A stretch of 64,000 bases of DNA from Clostridia bacterium (lineage in GTDB: Bacteria; Bacillota; Clostridia; Oscillospirales; Acutalibacteraceae): contig JAFTXJ010000015.1 of assembly GCA_017461625.1 (NCBI GenBank), positions 62,001-126,000 of the forward strand, written 5' to 3'. The stretch's first letter is position 1. Each line of letters begins with the position of its first letter. Positions 29,992 to 37,581 of the stretch are shown piece by piece. The notes beneath the pieces were generated by a model. That model had not been told where the DNA came from. It searched no databases and saw only the letters and a program-made list of their open reading frames with translations. The position numbers were made by a program, and so were the translations under genes.

Positions 29992-31188
29992 TTATTCTTT
30001 TATTATAACGGGGGTTGTCTGCTCTCTGCCACAAGGGAAGATTACAGGTGTTGCCAATGAGTAAACATCGGTACACATTCCTTCAATAGAATACACCTCT
30101 TTTGCTCTTTCGTCAAGAGCATCAATATCAGAAGCTTTTGTAATTATAGGAAGTGTTGCGGTTTCTTTAGCTTTTTTGAGAATTTCTTTGCCCTTTTCGG
30201 TCATTGCAAGCACCTTAACATAAGGCGGCAAACCTTCACACTGCTCTTTGGTAAAACCTAAGAATGATGCCAAAACAATGCGTCTGATTCTTGCATGGGA
30301 ATAACGTCTTGTTTTTGCCAATGAAAACAGCTCTTCAAGGCTTTTGGCTTTCAATGCTGCGTCGTGAATTCTGTTTTCAATACCTTCACTTACATCAGGA
30401 GATTCGGCAATGTCTTCAACCCTTAACTGACGCATACAGCAAAGAATGCTGAACTCAAGCTTTGAATAAGGTGTCGGACCTGTCTGAGATTCAACTTCCT
30501 GCTTATAAATATCAACCATGTTCTGAGGAACATATCTGTGCCAAGCATCACCCTCAAGCATCATGTTGCGAATATCAGAAGCACTGGCAAAGTTTTCGCT
30601 TCTCATAATGCTGTCATGAGCAACACCTTTACGGGTAACAGTTACCATTTCAGCTCTCGGTTCAGACTCGTTGTTTGCAATAATATATTCAATACCGAGG
30701 GTGTTATTCGGCTCATTTAAAATTGAAAAAAAGTCGTCACCGTGATAAGTTCTTACAGCTTCGGCTCTTGCACCGGCATAGCTCATACCGATTTCAAGAT
30801 TTTTCTTCATTCGTTCAATTACAAACGGGTCGCTTATGGCCTCGGCAGTTTCATTGAGCTTTTCAATGTCACCGCATTCACTGCCAAAGCTGATTGCATC
30901 AACACAACCCAATCCTTTGAGCACACCCACAGCACCCTGAGCAAAGCTCTGTGCCCTTGCAATGCTCCAAAGGGTGGGAAGCTCAACCACAAGGTCAACA
31001 CCGTTTTCAACAGCTGCCTTTGCCCTTGCCCACTTTGAGAGTATAGCGGTTTCGCCACGCTGAACAAAGTTACCACTCATCACAGCTACGACTGCATCTG
31101 CACCTGTAACCTCTTTTGTTTTTTCAACATGATATTTATGCCCGTTATGAAAAGGGTTATATTCTGCAACAATTCCTGCGATTTTCAT
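29992..31188 (-). CDS. tmcAL: tRNA(Met) cytidine acetate ligase
   Basis: 398 residues from ATG 31188 behind TTGGAGGTAA. The nucleotidyltransferase signature AGIVAEYNPFHNGHKYH is at the N-terminus, then MSGNFVQRGETAIL and SFGSECGD. TmcAL (YlbM) makes N4-acetylcytidine at the wobble position of elongator tRNA-Met using acetate and ATP. It lies head-to-head with ackA. Confidence 0.93.
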   Translation of the reverse strand: MKIAGIVAEYNPFHNGHKYHVEKTKEVTGADAVVAVMSGNFVQRGETAILSKWARAKAAVENGVDLVVELPTLWSIARAQSFAQGAVGVLKGLGCVDAISFGSECGDIEKLNETAEAISDPFVIERMKKNLEIGMSYAGARAEAVRTYHGDDFFSILNEPNNTLGIEYIIANNESEPRAEMVTVTRKGVAHDSIMRSENFASASDIRNMMLEGDAWHRYVPQNMVDIYKQEVESQTGPTPYSKLEFSILCCMRQLRVEDIAESPDVSEGIENRIHDAALKAKSLEELFSLAKTRRYSHARIRRIVLASFLGFTKEQCEGLPPYVKVLAMTEKGKEILKKAKETATLPIITKASDIDALDERAKEVYSIEGMCTDVYSLATPVIFPCGREQTTPVIIKE

Positions 31189-31216
31189 TTTTACCTCCAA
31201 AAAGTTAAAAAACCTA

Positions 31217-31245
31217 TTGAAAAAATTTTTCTATACATATATAAT
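31217..31245 (+). promoter_or_regulatory. ackA promoter
   Basis: TTGAAA (31217-31222), 17-base spacer, TATAAT (31240-31245). Confidence 0.8.
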
Positions 31246-31302
31246 ATAACAGTTAGAGACAATATACAAGTCAAATTTGATTAAAATTTAGGAGGAATTG
31301 TA

Positions 31303-32508
31303 ATGAAAATTCTCGTTATTAACGCAGGTAGCTCTTCTCTTAAATATCAGCTTATTGATATGGAGAATGAAACCGTACTTGCAAAAGGTAACTGCGAACA
31401 GATTGGTGACAAGAGCACATTCACACACAAGGTTCCCGCTGATGAAAGCAAAAATGTAAAGAGCCTCCCCTGTGATATGCCCGACCATGCAACAGCTATT
31501 CAGGTTGTTATCAATGCTCTCACAAGCAAAGAAAACGGTGTTATCGCATCTATGGATGAAATTGATGCAGTTGGTCACCGTGTTGTTCACGGCGCTGAAT
31601 ATTTCAGCACTTCTGTTCTTGTTAATGAAGAGGTTGAAAAAGCTATTGAAGCTTGCTTTGAATGGGGTCCCCTTCACAACCCTGCTAACCTCACAGGTAT
31701 CAAGGCTTGCCAGGCAATTATGAAGGATGTTCCTCAGGTTGCTGTTTTTGACACAGGTTTCCATCAGACAATGCCTGATTACGCTTATATGTACGCTCTT
31801 CCCTACGAATATTATGAAAACTACGGCATCCGCCGTTACGGTTTCCACGGCACATCTCACCGTTTTGTTAGTGCAAAGGCAACCGAGCTTCTCGGCAATC
31901 CCGAACACAGTAAGGTTGTTACCTGCCACCTCGGCAACGGCTCATCAATCTCTGCTATTGTTGACGGCAAATGCTTTGACACCACAATGGGTGTTACTCC
32001 CCTTGAAGGCATCATGATGGGCACACGTTGTGGTTCAATCGACCCTGCTATTGTTCCCATTATTATGAAAAAAGAAGGCCTCAGCGCTGACGATATGGAC
32101 AAGGTTATGAACAAGAAGTCAGGTATGCTCGGCGTTTGCGGCACAAGCGATAACAGAGAAATTGAAGCACGTGCAAAAGACGGCGACGAAAGAGCAAAGC
32201 TTGTTGAGTCTATGCTTTGCCACCAGCTCACCAAATACATCGGCGGTTACGCTGCTGCTATGGGCGGACTTGATGCTATTGTATTCACAGGCGGTATCGG
32301 TGAAAATAACCCTCAGTACAGAGATCGCGTTTGTGATAAGCTTGCATTTATGGGCGTTAAGATTAACTATGACCTTAATGACACTCTTAAGAGAGGCAAA
32401 GAAGGTGAAATTTCAACACCTGATTCAGCAGTTAAGGTTTATGTTGTTTGCACAGATGAAGAGCTTATGATTGCAAGAGATACAAAAGCAATTGTTGAAA
32501 GCCTTTAA
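31303..32508 (+). CDS. ackA: Acetate kinase
   Basis: 401 residues. Motifs are complete: MKILVINAGSSSLKYQL at the start, VGHRVVHGAEYFSTS, FDTGFHQTMP, RRYGFHGTSHRFV, CHLGNGSSISAI, GTRCGSIDP and FTGGIGENNPQYR. It converts acetyl phosphate and ADP to acetate and ATP, the main ATP-yielding step of acetogenic fermentation. It is monocistronic; no pta is adjacent. Confidence 0.98.
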   Translation: MKILVINAGSSSLKYQLIDMENETVLAKGNCEQIGDKSTFTHKVPADESKNVKSLPCDMPDHATAIQVVINALTSKENGVIASMDEIDAVGHRVVHGAEYFSTSVLVNEEVEKAIEACFEWGPLHNPANLTGIKACQAIMKDVPQVAVFDTGFHQTMPDYAYMYALPYEYYENYGIRRYGFHGTSHRFVSAKATELLGNPEHSKVVTCHLGNGSSISAIVDGKCFDTTMGVTPLEGIMMGTRCGSIDPAIVPIIMKKEGLSADDMDKVMNKKSGMLGVCGTSDNREIEARAKDGDERAKLVESMLCHQLTKYIGGYAAAMGGLDAIVFTGGIGENNPQYRDRVCDKLAFMGVKINYDLNDTLKRGKEGEISTPDSAVKVYVVCTDEELMIARDTKAIVESL

Positions 32509-32527
32509 TCCTCAATTTAAAACAAGT

Positions 32528-32560
32528 AAGAGAACGGGTTTAAACTCGTTCTCTTTTTTC
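32528..32560 (+). terminator. ackA terminator
   Basis: Hairpin AAGAGAACGGGTTT / AAACTCGTTCTCTT followed by TTTTC. Confidence 0.9.
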
Positions 32561-32582
32561 GACACTTTTTCAAAAAAGTCTG

Positions 32583-32611
32583 TTGACTGGTATAATTATT
32601 GGTGGTAGAAT
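32583..32611 (+). promoter_or_regulatory. Promoter of the exported-protein gene
   Basis: TTGACT (32583-32588), 17-base spacer, TAGAAT (32606-32611). Confidence 0.7.
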
Positions 32612-32633
32612 ACTACATATTGGGGGTGAAAAA

Positions 32634-33368
32634 ATGAAAAAGGTAATATGTGTTATTTTAAGCGTTATTCTTGCAACCGGCTTTTTTGCTATGAATATTT
32701 CAGCAGAAGAAGCAATTACAAGAACAGAAGCTTTAATTAACCAAATTGAAGAGACTAAAACAATCAACGTTAAGCTTGATGACAGCCTTGCAGAAAATGA
32801 TTTTGTTGATGTTGCTGATTTGAATGTGATGTTTAAAATTCAAAACGATAACAGCATACTTTCAAACATGAAATTTGCTGCCACAGCAAAGGTTTCCGGT
32901 CTCAATGTAAGAGCAATTTTCGGTGAGGATAATATCGTTTATATCCCCGGTCTTCGCTGTTATGTTGACCTTAATGAATTCTTTGAGATTCAGACCTCTG
33001 ACGTGAGACTTCTTGCAACAGGTGTTGACAAGCTTCTTGATTACCTCACAGGCGAATATTTTGACAGCCTCACTCTCACCTACGCAGGTGAAAGAAACAT
33101 CAAAGACTACGGCGATGTTTATGTTGAAAGATTCGGCACAAAGGCAGAGTTCTATTATGACGGTGACGTACTCCTTGGATTCAAAGCAGTAAGCCTTGAC
33201 ACTGACAGTTTCTACCTCACAAGTGAAACAAAGGATTTCTTGCCTGAATATGTTGAAGGTATTACTTCAGGAGTTGAAGATGATATATTTGAAAAGCCAA
33301 CAGGTTTTTACATTAACATCACTCCTATTGTAAAATTCATTTACGATTTGGTTATGAGCATGCAGTAA
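32634..33368 (+). CDS. Exported protein, unknown
   Basis: 244 residues from ATG 32634 behind GGGGGTG. Residues 1-~23 are a signal peptide (MKKVICVILSVILATGFFAM, then ISAEE as the cleavage region). The mature part alternates strands and short helices with no recognised domain, resembling LolA/LppX-like one-sheet lipoproteins only in general pattern. It lacks a lipobox Cys, so it is secreted or loosely surface-bound. Confidence 0.7.
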   Translation: MKKVICVILSVILATGFFAMNISAEEAITRTEALINQIEETKTINVKLDDSLAENDFVDVADLNVMFKIQNDNSILSNMKFAATAKVSGLNVRAIFGEDNIVYIPGLRCYVDLNEFFEIQTSDVRLLATGVDKLLDYLTGEYFDSLTLTYAGERNIKDYGDVYVERFGTKAEFYYDGDVLLGFKAVSLDTDSFYLTSETKDFLPEYVEGITSGVEDDIFEKPTGFYINITPIVKFIYDLVMSMQ

Positions 33369-33383
33369 TAACATAACAAAGCG

Positions 33384-33418
33384 AAACAGCGAAGAGAATT
33401 GACTCTTCGCTGTTTTAT
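33384..33418. terminator. Terminator between convergent genes
   Basis: Hairpin AACAGCGAAGAG / CTCTTCGCTGTT with loop AATTGA, T-run on the plus strand. Confidence 0.85.
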
Positions 33419-34188
33419 TATCTTCTGAGTAAATTTAATTTGGCAACAACACCGTTTGGTTGTTGTTCACCGTAAAGCATACCCTGAAAACAGTAACTGT
33501 ATTCAAGAGGCTCAACCAGATAATTTGAAAGAATATTGCCACACATATTAAACTTAGGAAAATCCGGAATATAGTTATACACCGCTTCGGGAATAATCTT
33601 TCCGAAGGATGCAGGTGGTGTAGGCTGAGTTTTTTCGGCAACTACGCTTACGTCTCTCAAAACACCTGCAGTGAGTGTACGATAATTCACCGCACCTTTT
33701 ATCATATTGAACTCACCGGTGCAAACAACTGGTACATAATACTTTGAAGCAACATTCATAAGCATTGGTATACTCTGAGCCTTAACAAGAGGATTTTTGT
33801 CAAAGGTTGTGTTGAGCATCATAAATCGAGTACCGCACTCTTTACGCTCAAAAGCAGCCCAAGAGCAAGAGGTGTAAAAGGTTGCACTTTCAAATTTAGA
33901 CAATGTATTCGGAGTATCAGAATACCAGAAGCTGCCGCTTTCAAGAAGGGTCAGTTCAAAATGATTATAAAAAATCGGATTATGTACATTGCCCTCAACA
34001 TAAGAATAAAGCTCACCCAAATGAGCCTGAGCAAAAACAGCCAAGCCCTCCCCTGCCTGCTGAATACCAACACAATCGGGAAGAGTGTCAAGAACGGTTT
34101 CTGCCATAATCTGTGCCTGCATCTGCCACTCAAGAGGGTTTTCGGTGTTTTCGGTTATTTTATAAGATAAAACTGATATTTCCTGCAT
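33418..34188 (-). CDS. Endonuclease/exonuclease/phosphatase-like protein, probably inactive
   Basis: 256 residues. The fold order fits the EEP superfamily: VLSYKITENTENPLEW (like SYNI.. start), LPDCVGIQQAGE (family: D.IGLQE), FMMLNTTFD (HL.LTHLD) and PVVCTGEFN (VVTGDFN). Key acidic residues are changed (Glu to Gln in IQQA, Asp to Glu in GEFN) and the C-terminal Ser-Asp-His is missing. A binding rather than catalytic role is possible. Confidence 0.6.
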   Translation of the reverse strand: MQEISVLSYKITENTENPLEWQMQAQIMAETVLDTLPDCVGIQQAGEGLAVFAQAHLGELYSYVEGNVHNPIFYNHFELTLLESGSFWYSDTPNTLSKFESATFYTSCSWAAFERKECGTRFMMLNTTFDKNPLVKAQSIPMLMNVASKYYVPVVCTGEFNMIKGAVNYRTLTAGVLRDVSVVAEKTQPTPPASFGKIIPEAVYNYIPDFPKFNMCGNILSNYLVEPLEYSYCFQGMLYGEQQPNGVVAKLNLLRR

Positions 34189-34217
34189 AGTTTTTCTCCT
34201 TAATTATCAATAGGATA

Positions 34218-34246
34218 ATTATATCACAATTTTTATGTTTATACAA
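34218..34246 (-). promoter_or_regulatory. Promoter of the EEP-like gene
   Basis: Minus-strand TTGTAT (34241-34246), 17-base spacer, TATAAT (34218-34223). Confidence 0.75.
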
Positions 34247-34278
34247 CAAAAAAATGGTATAAATTCACAAATAAGTAT

Positions 34279-34307
34279 TGTATTTGCAATTGTAAAATGT
34301 TAAAATT
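34279..34307 (+). promoter_or_regulatory. Promoter of the isomerase-oxidoreductase operon
   Basis: TTGTAT (34279-34284), 17-base spacer, TAAAAT (34302-34307). Confidence 0.65.
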
Positions 34308-34348
34308 ATAGAGGTTGTAAACCAATTTCCCTATTGGAGGTATTTAAA

Positions 34349-35182
34349 ATGAGTTTTCCTGTTGCTGTTCAGTTGTATTCAGTAAGAGATAATATGGCTG
34401 AAGATTTTGAAGGAACAATCAAAAAAGTTAAAGAAATGGGCTATGACGGTGTTGAGTTTGCAGGTCTTTATGACAACGCACCTGAAAAGGTAAAAGCCAT
34501 TTGCGAAGAAAATGGTCTTACACCAATTTCTGCCCACGTAAGCTATGACGAGCTTGCTGCTGACCCTGAAAAGGTTATCGGCGATTATGCAACCATCGGC
34601 GTTAAATACATAGCTATCCCTTATGCTGTTGAAGAGCGTCGCCCCGGCGCAGAGCTTTTTAACGAAACTGTTGAAGGCATCCGTAAGTTTGCAGGTATTG
34701 CAAAAAATTACGGCATTACAATGCTTTATCACAACCACGACTTTGAATTTAAAAAGGTTGACGGTGTTTATGGTCTTGACCTTCTTTACTCTACCCTTTC
34801 AGCTGATGAGCTTCAGACTGAGCTTGACACCTGCTGGGTAAACGTTGGTGGAGAGAACCCTGCTGAATATGTTGTTAAATATTCCGGCAGAGCTCCTGTT
34901 GTTCACCTTAAAGACTTTGTTATGAGTGGCAAAGATAAACCTACCAAGATGTATGCTCTTATCGGCATTGATGACGGTGCTCAGGCCGATGAGGATGAAG
35001 GCGAAGATTTTGCTTTCAGACCTGTTGGTTATGGTGTTCAGGATATGCCCGCAATTCTTGAAGCTTGCAAAAAAGCAGGCACAGGTTGGGTTGTAGTTGA
35101 GCAGGATAGCCCTTCAATGGGTAAAACACCCCTTGAGAGCATCAAAATGAGTATTGATTACATTAAAACAATAAACAACTAA
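34349..35182 (+). CDS. Sugar phosphate isomerase/epimerase (AP endonuclease 2 fold)
   Basis: 277 residues from ATG 34349 behind TTGGAGG. Xylose-isomerase-like TIM barrel with metal ligands in GVEFAGL (Glu), MLYHNHDFEF (His), QTELDTCWVNVGG (Glu/Asp), VVHLKDF and the late WVVVEQDSP (Glu). It probably isomerises or dehydrates an inositol- or glucose-type substrate together with the oxidoreductase 15 bases downstream. Confidence 0.88.
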   Translation: MSFPVAVQLYSVRDNMAEDFEGTIKKVKEMGYDGVEFAGLYDNAPEKVKAICEENGLTPISAHVSYDELAADPEKVIGDYATIGVKYIAIPYAVEERRPGAELFNETVEGIRKFAGIAKNYGITMLYHNHDFEFKKVDGVYGLDLLYSTLSADELQTELDTCWVNVGGENPAEYVVKYSGRAPVVHLKDFVMSGKDKPTKMYALIGIDDGAQADEDEGEDFAFRPVGYGVQDMPAILEACKKAGTGWVVVEQDSPSMGKTPLESIKMSIDYIKTINN

Positions 35183-35197
35183 TCGGAGGAATTTAAA

Positions 35198-36343
35198 ATG
35201 TCAGACGCAGTTCTTAATCAGTTTACACAGACAGTAGAAGAAGAAAAGAAAGTAGTAGATAAAAAGTTTAAAATCGGTATTATCGGCACAGGTTGGATTG
35301 CTGAATCTCACATTGAAAGCTATCTTCAGATGGAAGATTGCGAAATCGTTGCAGCTGCCGACCTTATCCCCGGTAAAGCCGAGAAGTTTATAGAAAAATA
35401 CGGTGTTACAGGCGTTAACTTCTACCCAAGCCACAAAGAGATGCTTGATAACGAAGAACTTGATGCTGTAAGCGTTTGCACATATAACAAAACTCATGCT
35501 GAATGCACAATTTACGCACTTGAAAAAGGTGTTCACGTTCTCCTTGAAAAGCCAATGTGTGTTACAACAGAAGAAGCTGTTGAAATTATGAAAGCTGAAA
35601 AGAAGAGTGGTAAGATTCTTTCGATCGGTTTCCAGCCTCGTGGCGACGAAAACATGAAGATGATTAAAAAGATTGTTCAGTCAGGTGAACTTGGCGACAT
35701 CTATTACATCCAGACAGGTGGCGGCCGCAGACGTGGTATCCCCAACAGCACATTTATTGAAGAAAGAACCGCAGGTATCGGCGCTATGGGTGACATCGGT
35801 TGTTACTCACTTGATATGGTGCTCAACGCTGTCGGCTATCCCAAGCCTCTCACAGTAAGCGGCTATACTTCTGCATTCTTCGGCCCTAACCCGATGTATA
35901 ACACCCCTGCCGATGCAGCAAGATTCAACGTTGAAGACTTTGCAGCAGCATTTGTTCGCCTTGAGGGCGGCATTATTCTCGACTTCCGTATTGCTTGGGC
36001 TATGCATCCTGATACTCCCGGTGATACAATTATCTTCGGTACAAAGGGTGCTCTTCGCATTCCTTCAACAGAATGCTGGAACGGCTCAACAGGCGGCCCG
36101 ATGACTATTTATCACGATGTTGCAGGCGAAAGAGTTGAAACAATTATCCCTGAAATTGAAGCTCCCAGCAACGATAAGGGTCTTTTCTACAAGAAAGTAC
36201 GCTCATTCCTTGATGCTATCGCAGAGGGCGGCGAGGCTCCTGTTCCTTCAAAAGAGATTCTTTACAACCAGGCAATTATTGACCACATTGTTAAGTCATC
36301 AGCACTTGGCAAAGAAATCGAAGTTGTTATTCCTGAAATTTAA
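35198..36343 (+). CDS. Gfo/Idh/MocA family oxidoreductase
   Basis: 381 residues. An unusual ~25-residue polar N-terminal extension precedes the Rossmann fold (KIGIIGTGWIAESH, then LEKGVHVLLEKPMCVT, with the EKP catalytic Lys). The C-terminal domain has GAMGDIGCYSLDMVLNAVG. An NAD(P)-dependent sugar or inositol dehydrogenase, co-transcribed with the isomerase; the pair suggests oxidation-isomerisation of an unusual sugar. Substrate unknown. Confidence 0.92.
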   Translation: MSDAVLNQFTQTVEEEKKVVDKKFKIGIIGTGWIAESHIESYLQMEDCEIVAAADLIPGKAEKFIEKYGVTGVNFYPSHKEMLDNEELDAVSVCTYNKTHAECTIYALEKGVHVLLEKPMCVTTEEAVEIMKAEKKSGKILSIGFQPRGDENMKMIKKIVQSGELGDIYYIQTGGGRRRGIPNSTFIEERTAGIGAMGDIGCYSLDMVLNAVGYPKPLTVSGYTSAFFGPNPMYNTPADAARFNVEDFAAAFVRLEGGIILDFRIAWAMHPDTPGDTIIFGTKGALRIPSTECWNGSTGGPMTIYHDVAGERVETIIPEIEAPSNDKGLFYKKVRSFLDAIAEGGEAPVPSKEILYNQAIIDHIVKSSALGKEIEVVIPEI

Positions 36344-36356
36344 TCAAAGCATAAAG

Positions 36357-36390
36357 AAAGCGGAGAGTTCAAAACTCTCCGCTATTTTTT
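36357..36390. terminator. Bidirectional terminator
   Basis: Hairpin AGCGGAGAGTT / AACTCTCCGCT, then ATTTTTT, between the oxidoreductase and the CPBP-like gene. Confidence 0.85.
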
Positions 36391-37318
36391 ATTTTTCCTC
36401 CTGAGAAGCTGATTCCTCAAGAGCTTTCATTTCCTCCAGTTCAGCCTGATTTGGCTTGGGTGGAGGAAATTTCTTTTTCATTTTTTTGCAATAAGCAAGT
36501 GTTCCCAAAAGGCAGATTCCCTGAATAAGAATCCAGCGGATATAATCTGCATAGTTTACAAACTCTGTACCTCCAAGACCAATAATTACAACATTATAAG
36601 TAAAGAAGTTAAACAAGAAGGTTGTAAGAACACAAGGCCAGATTGTTCCGCAAACAAGTCGTAAATAACCCTGACGGAAGGCAAAAAGGAACTGAGCCAC
36701 AAAGAAAAGAAGGAAAAGCACAACCGTTTTGCCTTTATCTTCGCTGTAAAGGAGTGACCTTACAGGACCAACGAAGAAAAACATTGTGTAAAACAAAGCC
36801 TGAACAGCGTTGCAAACGTAAAACCCTGTTTTCTTTCTGAGAACGCCAAAAGTGAATCCTCTGAAATATACTTCAAGGAATAAAGCTCTGAAAGCACAAA
36901 TCAAAGCTCCCATTATAGTCCAGGAAACAAGAATTGTGTTATCTGACTTTGAAAGCACCAAATCAACATGGCGATTGAAACAAATGAGGTCAAAATATGA
37001 CTCCTCTGCCCCAATACCAAAGGTACAGATAAGATATTCGGGAATGATGATTATTGCCAATGAGCCTATCCATATCAAAGCCGGGAGAATAACCTCCCAA
37101 AAGGTGTGGTTGATTACACCCTGAATACCAAAATCACTGAGAGACCAGCAATGTTTGCGATTAAAGAGCAAGATAAGCAATATACCTGCTGCATAAGAAA
37201 TAAACGAAAGAGTGGGGCGACCGATGTCACTTAAAAAATATTCATACACCCTTACAAACATAAGACCGACAAATATACTCACCATATTTCGTAATTCCGT
37301 GCGTTGTTGTTCTTCCAT
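36389..37318 (-). CDS. CPBP/CAAX-protease-like membrane protein, degenerate
   Basis: 309 residues, about eight membrane helices and a Lys/Pro-rich then Glu-rich C-terminal tail. The segment FLEVYFRGFTFGVLRKK aligns with the EExxxR motif of CPBP proteases, but only one Glu is kept. The second-motif His appears absent in the helix around CNAVQALFYTMFF, while a final N occurs in FLFNFF. It is downstream of the giant exported protein. A protease, or an inactive membrane relative. Confidence 0.6.
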   Translation of the reverse strand: MEEQQRTELRNMVSIFVGLMFVRVYEYFLSDIGRPTLSFISYAAGILLILLFNRKHCWSLSDFGIQGVINHTFWEVILPALIWIGSLAIIIIPEYLICTFGIGAEESYFDLICFNRHVDLVLSKSDNTILVSWTIMGALICAFRALFLEVYFRGFTFGVLRKKTGFYVCNAVQALFYTMFFFVGPVRSLLYSEDKGKTVVLFLLFFVAQFLFAFRQGYLRLVCGTIWPCVLTTFLFNFFTYNVVIIGLGGTEFVNYADYIRWILIQGICLLGTLAYCKKMKKKFPPPKPNQAELEEMKALEESASQEEK

Positions 37319-37339
37319 AAATGCTCCTTTCTACACAAT

Positions 37340-37375
37340 ACGGCAGCCTGAATGAACAAGGCTGCCGCATGTTTT
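37340..37375. terminator. Terminator after the 61-residue gene
   Basis: Hairpin CGGCAGCCT / AGGCTGCCG with loop GAATGAACA, between the CPBP-like gene and the short acidic gene. Confidence 0.75.
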
Positions 37376-37380
37376 AGAAA

Positions 37381-37566
37381 TTAAAGGTTAAACCAGCCGT
37401 CGCCACCGCTTGAAGAATCAAACCCGAAGAAGTCGCTACCGTTACCGGTAAAGTCATGTTCAAGGTCGCCTTCGCTGTCTGCAGTGCCGCTTAAAATATC
37501 TTCATCAGCAAGGAAGGATTCCGTATAGAATTTTTTGAACTTTATCTCAGGTTTAATGTATTCCAT
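37381..37566 (-). CDS. 61-residue acidic peptide after the giant surface protein
   Basis: Begins MEYIKPEIKFKKFYTES and continues with LADEDILSG, then an Asp/Gly/Ser-rich tail ending GGDGWFNL. The MEYIKPEIK-x-F plus ...DIL(x)SG opening recurs in many short Clostridial peptides whose role is unknown; it also resembles a RiPP leader followed by a core, but no maturation enzyme is adjacent. It has GGAGGATAAAT before the ATG and follows the giant gene by 15 bases, so it is co-transcribed. Confidence 0.65.
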   Translation of the reverse strand: MEYIKPEIKFKKFYTESFLADEDILSGTADSEGDLEHDFTGNGSDFFGFDSSSGGDGWFNL

Positions 37567-37581
37567 ATTTATCCTCCTTAA

